From contig DNOU01000150.1 of the NCBI GenBank assembly GCA_003501835.1, forward strand, positions 1 through 5,487: DNA of 5,487 nucleotides, in the 5' to 3' direction. This document shows, in pieces, positions 1-5,487 of this stretch; the first letter of the stretch is position 1; each line of letters opens with the position of its first letter. The translations under genes and the position numbers were made by a program. This DNA comes from Anaerolineaceae bacterium. GTDB taxonomy: Bacteria > Chloroflexota > Anaerolineae > Anaerolineales > Anaerolineaceae. The notes under the pieces were generated by a model. It was not told where the DNA came from. It made no database searches and saw nothing but the letters and a program-made list of their open reading frames with translations.

Positions 1-2037
1 ATCCAGTATCTTCAGGCAATCCTCAATCTCTGCCAGGGCGCGATCCGGCTGCCCAAGTCGATAATGCAAATCAACAAGAGCGGCTCTCGGGCCAATTTCC
101 TGAGGCTGGAGGTTGCGGATTTGCTCATAAATGCGCACCGCAGATTTAAAATCCAGCCTCTGCAGCTCCAGGTCTGCCATCTTGTTCAGGATCTTCACCA
201 CCCACTGACGGGGTGAGTTTGAATTCTTGGAAAGCGACAGGGCTTCTTCGTAAATATGTCGTGTTTTGTCGAGATCTGCCATCAGGTAGGCGACATTGGC
301 GAGATCGGTCAATTCCTGAATTGCTTCATCCACCCTGCCGCTGGATTTGAACAGCTCCACCAGGTTGCGGCGGACGGACATATCCATGGGTGCGAGTTTT
401 GAAATGCGTTGAAGCAGGCGAATGGCTTGAGAGGTGTCACCACGCAGGTTGTAAAGGTTGGCAACGAGCAGGAATTTTTCCACAGCCTCGGTCATCCTTC
501 CTTCAGTGATCAACAGATCGCCCATCTGCACGTGCAGCGGCAGGTAGGTGGGTGCGAAGGAAAGGGCATGGTAAGCCTCTTCCATGGCTGTACGGTATTT
601 GCCATCCGCAATGAGTTTGCGAATCTGCCCCAACGAGTCCACCACCTGGCTGTTTGATGTTTCCAGAATCAGGTCGGCAAGGGGCAGGGGCGGGTTGCCT
701 TCAGGTTGAACAGGTAGCTGGCTGCGAGCGGACTTGATGTATTCACGCCAATCCGGGCGTTCCAGCTGCTTGTTGATGACCTCATAGAGGTACTTATGAT
801 CATTCTCGGACGAAATGTGAGTCTGACTTTCGAAAATTGGCTCGTAGAGCTGACCCAGTTCCTCAGCCTGGTCGGCAGGCACAGCCTCAAGGTCAGCGAT
901 CTTGAGCGCTTTGAGCGCAGCTGCGCTGGCTTCCTTAAACTGATTCAGGCTGGCGTGGGTATCCGCAATCAGCAGGTAGGAAGCCAGTTCATAACCCGGG
1001 TTCCTGGCTGAACGGTCAAGGTATTTGAGGGCTTTTTGTGGGCTTTTAATCCTGAGGATCAAACCCAAAACGTAGTTGGCTGCGGGTTGATTCAGACCCA
1101 GGTCCATGGCGCTTTCCAATTCCACTGCCGCCAGGTCATCCTGACCGCTGGTCTGGTAATCAATTGCCTGGCTGAGATGCAGCTGGATGCGGGTTTTTTC
1201 AGCCTGCTCGGGTGAAAGTCCTTCAGATCCGCGGGTGAGTGTGCTCACAGTGCGTTGACCAGCAGTATTTTCCTCATTCTGTTCGAACAGATACCCCGCC
1301 ATCTGCTTGAGGGCTTTCAGGCGTGTTTCAGTGATGGGGTCATAGAGTGGTCGCGGTTCTTCGGCGGGTTCCTCTTCGGAAACCTGCTGTTTTCCAGGTA
1401 CGGGCGGTTTTTCCAGTGCAGTGGTTTGTTCGAACACCGCCAGCGATTTCTGCTCATTGAGGAGCGAAAACGCACGCCGGGCATCGGCATTATTGGGGCT
1501 CAAACCCAGGGTGTATTGCACCACCTGGCGGGCTTTCGCCAGATCGCCGCTTTCCTGCATCAGGGCAGCGGTATACAGATATTCAGCCACAGCATCGTCC
1601 TTGCGCCCCATTTTGTCGTAAACCATTGCCAGGCGCGTATGGACCGTCAGATACTCGGGTTTCAGACGAATGGCATTCTTGAAGTCATCAATGGCATGGT
1701 CCACATCATGCATCCTGAGCTGCATTTCAGCGCCCTGCATGTACGACTTAACAGCTTCAGAAAGTTTCCCCATTTGTTCGTAGATTTGGGCGCTTTTCTC
1801 CAGGGGCATTGGATCGGCGGGAGAGAGTGCCGCGCAGCGTTGATAGCAGCGTAATGCTTCGTCATATTGACGCATTTGCAGGCTGGCAAGACCGAGATTT
1901 GCAAGCGCCGTTGGATGGTCGGGAATTTCCTCCAGGGCTTGCCAATAGTAACCGGCAGCCTGATCCCACTCCTGCTCCCAGGCGGCAGAGTGCCCTTTTG
2001 ACATCAAAGATTGGAACTTTGCAGATTCAGAGGTCAT
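1..2037 (-). CDS. Large soluble TPR-repeat protein, 3' end cut by window edge
   Basis: The frame is open without a stop from the ATG at 2037-2035 to the left edge, giving 679 residues with the C-terminus missing. No signal peptide or membrane segment is visible, so the protein is probably cytoplasmic. TPR-type helix pairs occupy about residues 8-185 and 465-679; typical pieces are ALANLGLASLQMRQYDEAL (44-62) and LAMVYDKMGRKDDAVAEY (136-153). Between them lie an acidic and proline-rich linker (about 205-232, with SEEEPAEEPRP) and a less regular helical middle (about 235-435). Within the TPR blocks a 54-residue composite unit occurs as two tandem pairs. The start follows the polA stop by 10 nt, behind a modest AGGTG ribosome site, so the gene is probably cotranscribed with polA. 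TPR arrays bind other proteins; the partner cannot be read from the sequence. There are no enzyme motifs. The TPR assignment is firm, the specific role unknown. Confidence 0.9.
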   Translation of the reverse strand, partial: MTSESAKFQSLMSKGHSAAWEQEWDQAAGYYWQALEEIPDHPTALANLGLASLQMRQYDEALRCYQRCAALSPADPMPLEKSAQIYEQMGKLSEAVKSYMQGAEMQLRMHDVDHAIDDFKNAIRLKPEYLTVHTRLAMVYDKMGRKDDAVAEYLYTAALMQESGDLAKARQVVQYTLGLSPNNADARRAFSLLNEQKSLAVFEQTTALEKPPVPGKQQVSEEEPAEEPRPLYDPITETRLKALKQMAGYLFEQNEENTAGQRTVSTLTRGSEGLSPEQAEKTRIQLHLSQAIDYQTSGQDDLAAVELESAMDLGLNQPAANYVLGLILRIKSPQKALKYLDRSARNPGYELASYLLIADTHASLNQFKEASAAALKALKIADLEAVPADQAEELGQLYEPIFESQTHISSENDHKYLYEVINKQLERPDWREYIKSARSQLPVQPEGNPPLPLADLILETSNSQVVDSLGQIRKLIADGKYRTAMEEAYHALSFAPTYLPLHVQMGDLLITEGRMTEAVEKFLLVANLYNLRGDTSQAIRLLQRISKLAPMDMSVRRNLVELFKSSGRVDEAIQELTDLANVAYLMADLDKTRHIYEEALSLSKNSNSPRQWVVKILNKMADLELQRLDFKSAVRIYEQIRNLQPQEIGPRAALVDLHYRLGQPDRALAEIEDCLKILD
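223..546 (-). repeat. Second tandem pair of 54-residue composite TPR units
   Basis: Residues 498-551 and 552-605 of the TPR protein align without gaps as two 54-residue units. Shared positions include the helix-closing glycine (G513, G567), the following R and E-A-V/I, an alanine eleven residues after that E-A (A528 in KFLLVANLYNLRGD, A582 in DLANVAYLMAD), and a closing amphipathic helix (LLQRISKLAP, IYEEALSLSK). Each unit looks like a TPR helix followed by an additional helix pair. The repeat is visible at protein level; I saw no long DNA identity between the copies, so they are old. Confidence 0.6.
1492..1815 (-). repeat. First tandem pair of 54-residue composite TPR units
   Basis: Residues 75-128 and 129-182 of the TPR protein align without gaps to each other and to the pair near the C-terminus. 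The shared frame is IYEQMGKLSEAV (85-96) against VYDKMGRKDDAV (139-150), then an A in the third helix (A103 and A157), a D at 110 and 165 within one residue of the same place, and a closing helix ending in LKP or LSP. The period is 54 residues instead of the canonical 34 of TPRs, which suggests an inserted helix in each unit. Confidence 0.6.
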
Positions 2038-2041
2038 CAGG

Positions 2042-2046
2042 CACCT
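2042..2046 (-). promoter_or_regulatory. Ribosome binding site of the TPR gene
   Basis: AGGTG lies 4 nt before the ATG at 2037 and begins two bases after the polA stop codon (2050-2048). It is a modest and rather close Shine-Dalgarno sequence. With the stop so near, ribosomes finishing polA could reinitiate here. It supports ATG 2037 over the next in-frame ATG at 2004, which has no purine-rich sequence before it. Confidence 0.5.
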
Positions 2047-2047
2047 G

Positions 2048-4852
2048 TCATTTTCCGGTGTATTGATCTTTCAACGGTGTCATATTCCCCCAGTTTACAC
2101 CGCTTTTGGCTTCGGTGAGCAATGGAACAGACAGGGTAAACGCTTCGCTCATCACTTTTTGCACCAGGTGAGCAGTGGCAGCCAGCTCTTTTTCCGGCAC
2201 TTCAAGGACGAGCTCGTCGTGTACCTGGAGCATCAGTTTTGCACTGAGCGAGGCTTTCTTTAATGCCGGAGGCAGGTTGATCATGGCAATCTTCATGATA
2301 TCGGCGGCAGTACCCTGGATAGGCGCGTTGATGGCTTCACGTTCTTCCGCACGGCGGATGTTCACGTTGGACATGGATGCCAGGTTGGGGAAATACCGCC
2401 TGCGCCCCAGCATGGTTTCCACGTAGCCCTGTCTGGCAGCCTGCACTTTAAGATTATCCAGGAAACTCTTGACCCTCGGGAAGTGGTCAAAGTACTCGCG
2501 CACGAAATTCTCCGCCTCTCCCAGAGTCAGACTGGTTCCACGGCTCAGCCCGAATGAACTCATCCCGTAGATCAAGCCAAAGTTGATTGCCTTGGCATGG
2601 CGGCGCTGTTCGGGGGTGACCTCTTCCAGGGGGGTGTTGTAGATGGCGGCAGCGGTGGCCGCGTGAATATCCTGTCCGGCACGAAAGGCATCCAGCATGG
2701 CTTCATCACCCGACATGTGAGCCACAATGCGCAGTTCAATCTGCGAATAATCCACCGAGAGAAGCACTGACCCGGGATCAGAGATGAAGCCGTTGCGCAC
2801 CAACCGACCTGTTTCGGTGCGGATGGGGATATTCTGCAGATTTGGATCAGTGGATGCCAGCCTGCCGGTCACCGACCCGGTCTGGTTGTAGCTGGTGTGT
2901 ACCCGTCCATCGCGAGGATTGATGGATTCGGGCAGCGCATCCAGGTAGGTGGATTTGAGCTTTGCAAGCTCGCGGTACTCGAGGATCTTGTCCACCACGG
3001 GGTGCTGTCCGCTCAACTCTTCAAGCACCGATGCGGATGTGGAATAATGTCCGCTCGTTGTTTTCTTACGAGCGTCCGGCGGTGCCAGTTTAAGTGTTTC
3101 AAAAAGCACCTTTGAAAGCTGCTGGGGCGAGTTCAAGTTAAAAGCATATCCCACTGCATCTTGAATTTCCCTGGCGATCCCATCCAGGCGTTGACCCAGT
3201 TCCTCGCCCATCTTTTTGAGATAAGGTTTATCCAGAGCGATTCCGACGGTTTCCATTTGCATGAGCACCGGAAGGAGGGGCATTTCGATTTGTTCAAAGA
3301 CCGTCGTGGCATTGTTGGCTTTCAGCTTTTCCTGCAAAATGGGAACAAGGCGCAGTGAAACCTCGGCATCCGCAGCGGCGTACGGTGCGGCATTCGCAAT
3401 ATCCACATGGTCCATGGTGGTCTGTGTTTTTCCCCTGCCGATGAGTTCCTCGATGTGGGTCATCGAAAGATCGAGGTATGTCCCTGCCATGTCCTTTAAG
3501 CCAAAAGCCCTTGAGGCTGGGTCGATCAGCCAGCCGGCGATCATGGTGTCAAATGTGAAAGGGGTCACCGGAAGGCCATTTTGCTCCAGTACCAGGCCGT
3601 CATATTTGAGATTGTGACCCACCTTGACGATCGATGGATCACTCAAAACTGCGCCGAGAGCGTCCACGACTTCTTCGAGGGGCAATTGAAAAGAACTTGT
3701 TTTATGACCGATGGGGATGTAGTACCCCGTCCCTTCCTTAACTGCGAATGACATGCCCACCAGATTCGAACGCAGCGGGTCGGTGGAGGTGGTTTCGGTA
3801 TCCAGCGAGATCATTTTGGAAGATTTCAACACCCCGGCAAGGTCCTGCAGCTTTTCACGGCTGTCCACCACGATCGTCTCCAGAGTGTAGGAGGATGCCA
3901 GTCCAATCTTCCTCACTTCTGAGCCAAAAAGGTTGAGCTGTGCACCGGCAGTCTCTGGTGCTGAAAGCGGCGCGAGCACGGTATGCAGACGTGGAATGAG
4001 TGATCGAAACTCCAGCTCGCGGAAGAGTTTCTCAATCGCAGGGGCATTGATGTGATCAGTGCGGGCATCCTGGATGTTAAGCGAGATCTCGACATCGGTC
4101 CTGATGGTGGCCAGATCCTTGCTGAGATAGGCTGAATCTTTGCCGCTTTTCAATTTGGAGGAAAAACGGGCTGGGATCTCTTCCAGGTGAGCATAAATGG
4201 CATCGAGTGTTTTGTATTGTTCGAGCAAAGAAACGGCGGTTTTTTCTCCGATGCCGGGTACGCCGGGAATGTTGTCGGAATGGTCCCCGACGAGTGCTTT
4301 GTAGTCCACCACCTGGCTGGGGTAAATGCCCAGTGAATTCTTAACTTCCTCGGGAGTGAAGTTTTTGGCCTCAGAAAGCTTGCTACCGGCGAGATTGATG
4401 ATCACCCGGTCATCCACCAATTGCAGAAGATCGCGGTCACCGGTGATGATCTTTACGCCAAGACCCTGGATGACTGCCTGTTTGGCGATGGTTCCCAGAA
4501 TGTCGTCCGCTTCCACACCTTCTTTTTCCAGCCTTGGAACATGAAAAGCATCAATCATTTGACGGATCCGTTCAATCTGCGGACGGAGTTCATCGGGCAT
4601 CTTGGCGCGTGTTGCCTTGTACCCCGGGAAGAGTTCATTGCGAAAAGTTTTACCGGTATCAAACGCCACGGCCAGGAATTTTGGTTTTTCCTGTTCAAGC
4701 AGTCGCATCATCACGGAAGCGAACCCATAAATGGCAGCGGTGGGTTCTCCGCTGGAGGTGGACATACGGTTGGTGGATTGCCCGGCGGTGATGGCAAAGT
4801 AGGTGCGGTAGGCGAGGGCGTGGCCATCAATCAAATATAGAGTGGGAGGCAT
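2048..4852 (-). CDS. polA: DNA polymerase I with intact 5'-nuclease, proofreading and polymerase domains
   Basis: Family A polymerase that removes RNA primers, joins Okazaki-fragment gaps and fills repair patches. From the ATG at 4852 it has 934 residues, close to the 928 of E. coli Pol I. The 5'-nuclease (about 1-300) shows D9, VEADD with E114, D116 and D117, TGDRD with D139 and D141, GDHSDN with D190 and D193, and the helix-hairpin-like GVPGIG. The 3'-5' exonuclease (about 325-520) keeps all acidic residues: LDTET (D351, E353), NLKYD (D418) and YAAAD (Y491, D495). The polymerase domain has motif A DYSQIELR (D701, steric-gate E706), motif B RRHAKAINFGLIYG (R750, K754, F758, Y762) and motif C QVHDE (H878, D879, E880). 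Phe at 758 is the E. coli-type residue that discriminates against dideoxynucleotides. An in-frame TTG at 4876 would add eight residues but overlaps the upstream stop; GGAG placed 8 nt before ATG 4852 decides for the shorter form. Confidence 0.98.
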   Translation of the reverse strand: MPPTLYLIDGHALAYRTYFAITAGQSTNRMSTSSGEPTAAIYGFASVMMRLLEQEKPKFLAVAFDTGKTFRNELFPGYKATRAKMPDELRPQIERIRQMIDAFHVPRLEKEGVEADDILGTIAKQAVIQGLGVKIITGDRDLLQLVDDRVIINLAGSKLSEAKNFTPEEVKNSLGIYPSQVVDYKALVGDHSDNIPGVPGIGEKTAVSLLEQYKTLDAIYAHLEEIPARFSSKLKSGKDSAYLSKDLATIRTDVEISLNIQDARTDHINAPAIEKLFRELEFRSLIPRLHTVLAPLSAPETAGAQLNLFGSEVRKIGLASSYTLETIVVDSREKLQDLAGVLKSSKMISLDTETTSTDPLRSNLVGMSFAVKEGTGYYIPIGHKTSSFQLPLEEVVDALGAVLSDPSIVKVGHNLKYDGLVLEQNGLPVTPFTFDTMIAGWLIDPASRAFGLKDMAGTYLDLSMTHIEELIGRGKTQTTMDHVDIANAAPYAAADAEVSLRLVPILQEKLKANNATTVFEQIEMPLLPVLMQMETVGIALDKPYLKKMGEELGQRLDGIAREIQDAVGYAFNLNSPQQLSKVLFETLKLAPPDARKKTTSGHYSTSASVLEELSGQHPVVDKILEYRELAKLKSTYLDALPESINPRDGRVHTSYNQTGSVTGRLASTDPNLQNIPIRTETGRLVRNGFISDPGSVLLSVDYSQIELRIVAHMSGDEAMLDAFRAGQDIHAATAAAIYNTPLEEVTPEQRRHAKAINFGLIYGMSSFGLSRGTSLTLGEAENFVREYFDHFPRVKSFLDNLKVQAARQGYVETMLGRRRYFPNLASMSNVNIRRAEEREAINAPIQGTAADIMKIAMINLPPALKKASLSAKLMLQVHDELVLEVPEKELAATAHLVQKVMSEAFTLSVPLLTEAKSGVNWGNMTPLKDQYTGK
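3926..3940 (-). other. Candidate sliding-clamp binding motif QLNLF in the Pol I linker
   Basis: Residues 305-309 of Pol I (numbered from ATG 4852) read QLNLF. They sit in a linker rich in A, P, S and G between the 5'-nuclease and the 3'-5' exonuclease domains. This fits the known bacterial beta-clamp consensus QL(S/D)LF with one conservative change, and an exposed linker is a suitable place for such a peptide. The sequence match is direct; binding is inferred. Confidence 0.55.
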
Positions 4853-4860
4853 TTTTCGTT

Positions 4861-4864
4861 CTCC
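4861..4864 (-). promoter_or_regulatory. polA: Ribosome binding site that fixes the polA start
   Basis: GGAG at 4864-4861 (minus-strand reading) is followed by 8 nt and then ATG 4852. This is near-ideal spacing. It lies inside the 20-nt gap after the upstream stop codon, downstream of the alternative TTG at 4876, and so argues that translation begins at the ATG with MPPTLYLIDGHA. Confidence 0.8.
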
Positions 4865-4872
4865 AAGGTCGA

Positions 4873-5487
4873 TCAATTCGCAGCCCCGGATTCTTCCGCG
4901 GATTTTCGGTCATTGAACTTAAGGAATTGTCGGATCAGATTACCGGAGGGAGGGTGTTGGCCAGAGAGGATCCAGTATCCAGCTGCCCAGAATGATTGAC
5001 CCTCTTGAGTCTGCATTTCATCAGAATGCGCCGAAAGCAGCAATTCAGAAGTCTCAGCCTTGATCTCCTCCACCACTTTGACCGGGTCAATTGAAACAGG
5101 CAGGTTAACAGTCCACAAGGCGTATTGGGGGCGGATGGTCAGGCGCAGGAGCTGCCACCCGTTCATCTGGTGGTGACGGCGGATGAGGGAGGCGGATTGC
5201 TCGCCCATTTCACGGGTGAGAAAATAGTGCGGACTGTTGGGAACGATCACACAGTGATAAAAAGTACTCGATCGCCTGGGGGTGGGCAATTCACGTAACA
5301 AGGCTTCCTGTGCTGCCAGTGTCGAGGAAAGTACATCTTCCGCAGGCACATTGACCGCCGGGGGATTGGGTACTGCCGGGGTAGTTTCTTCCCATGGGAG
5401 TTTGAGTGTTGTATCGGCAGGGAGATGTGGTGAAGGTTCTTCCTGAAATTCATGCACATTTTCTTCGATGACAGAAGAAAGGTCAGG
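4873..5487 (-). CDS. Y1 (IS200/IS605 TnpA)-like protein lacking catalytic residues; 5' end may be cut
   Basis: The frame is open from the right edge to TGA at 4875-4873. A GTG at 5457 could start a 194-residue protein, but no good ribosome site precedes it and the frame continues to the edge, so the true start may lie outside. Numbering here is from that GTG. Residues 1-62 are rich in P, E, A and T and probably disordered. Residues about 64-181 follow the Y1 transposase layout: FYHCVIVP as the first strand, a helix ending NGW (99-101), LTIRPQYALWTVNLPVSIDP, a helix VKVVEEIKAETSELL, then FWAAGYWILSG and a last helix LIRQFLKF. In active enzymes the third block reads roughly MPDHVHLLV; here PQYALWTV replaces it, losing both metal-binding histidines. 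The catalytic tyrosine position appears to be F178. The fold assignment is by eye and moderately sure; loss of transposase activity follows if it is right. The frame is intact, which argues against a decaying gene. Its stop lies 20 nt before polA, so the two are probably cotranscribed. Its role is unknown; nucleic-acid binding is a reasonable guess. Confidence 0.7.
   Translation of the reverse strand, partial: PDLSSVIEENVHEFQEEPSPHLPADTTLKLPWEETTPAVPNPPAVNVPAEDVLSSTLAAQEALLRELPTPRRSSTFYHCVIVPNSPHYFLTREMGEQSASLIRRHHQMNGWQLLRLTIRPQYALWTVNLPVSIDPVKVVEEIKAETSELLLSAHSDEMQTQEGQSFWAAGYWILSGQHPPSGNLIRQFLKFNDRKSAEESGAAN

Noticed and set aside
1255..1854. A 199-codon plus-strand open frame
   Set aside because: It lies wholly antisense to the TPR gene, whose frame is open for 679 codons with clear repeats. 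The plus-strand product has no recognisable motif and no convincing ribosome site, so it is a shadow.
2038..2047. A terminator or promoter between polA and the TPR gene
   Set aside because: The 10-nt gap is too short for a hairpin and is filled by the ribosome site.
3261..3617. A 118-codon plus-strand open frame opposite the exonuclease domain
   Set aside because: It is antisense to conserved Pol I exonuclease and linker sequence, and has no motif of its own.
4421..4840. A 139-codon plus-strand open frame opposite the start of polA
   Set aside because: It is antisense to the conserved 5'-nuclease domain of Pol I, and its glycine-rich translation matches nothing I know.
4853..4876. TTG at 4876 as the polA start (942 residues, with an 8-residue extension)
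   Set aside because: It overlaps the upstream stop codon and adds residues absent from the usual Pol I N-terminus. GGAG with 8-nt spacing marks the ATG at 4852.
4873..5487. A live IS200/IS605 insertion sequence
   Set aside because: The HUH histidines and the tyrosine are missing, no TnpB partner is present, and the gene is packed 20 nt from polA with no visible hairpin ends. A domesticated relative explains it better.

Overview
The window carries three tightly packed genes, all on the minus strand, and no RNA gene, mobile-element end, CRISPR array or long intergenic stretch. In transcription order (right to left) they are: a protein with a degenerate HUH/Y1-transposase-like domain (4873 to the right edge, start uncertain), DNA polymerase I (polA, 4852 to 2048), and a large tetratricopeptide-repeat (TPR) protein (2037 to the left edge, C-terminus missing). 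The gaps are 20 nt and 10 nt, so the three are probably one transcription unit. No promoter or terminator is visible; both ends of the unit may lie outside the window.

The organism is a bacterium of moderate base composition, a little above 50 % G+C by eye. The N-terminal block of the polymerase, with DGHALAYRTYF, AFDTGKTFRNELFPGYKATR and GVKIITGDRDLLQLVDD, resembles what I recall of Chloroflexota (Anaerolineae) Pol I proteins. This is a judgement from memory, not a search, and the phylum should be treated as likely rather than shown.

DNA polymerase I is complete and keeps the signature residues of all three activities: 5'-nuclease, proofreading 3'-5' exonuclease and polymerase. Its interdomain linker holds a pentapeptide, QLNLF, that fits the bacterial sliding-clamp binding consensus.

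The most unusual object is the gene just upstream of polA. Its C-terminal two thirds follow the pattern of IS200/IS605 TnpA (Y1) transposases, yet both HUH histidines and the nucleophilic tyrosine appear replaced, and a proline- and acid-rich N-terminal extension has been added. It looks like a catalytically dead, domesticated relative placed in a housekeeping operon with a repair polymerase. The TPR protein downstream is built in part from an unusual 54-residue composite unit, seen as two tandem pairs. It is probably a soluble scaffold, and nothing in its sequence names a partner.
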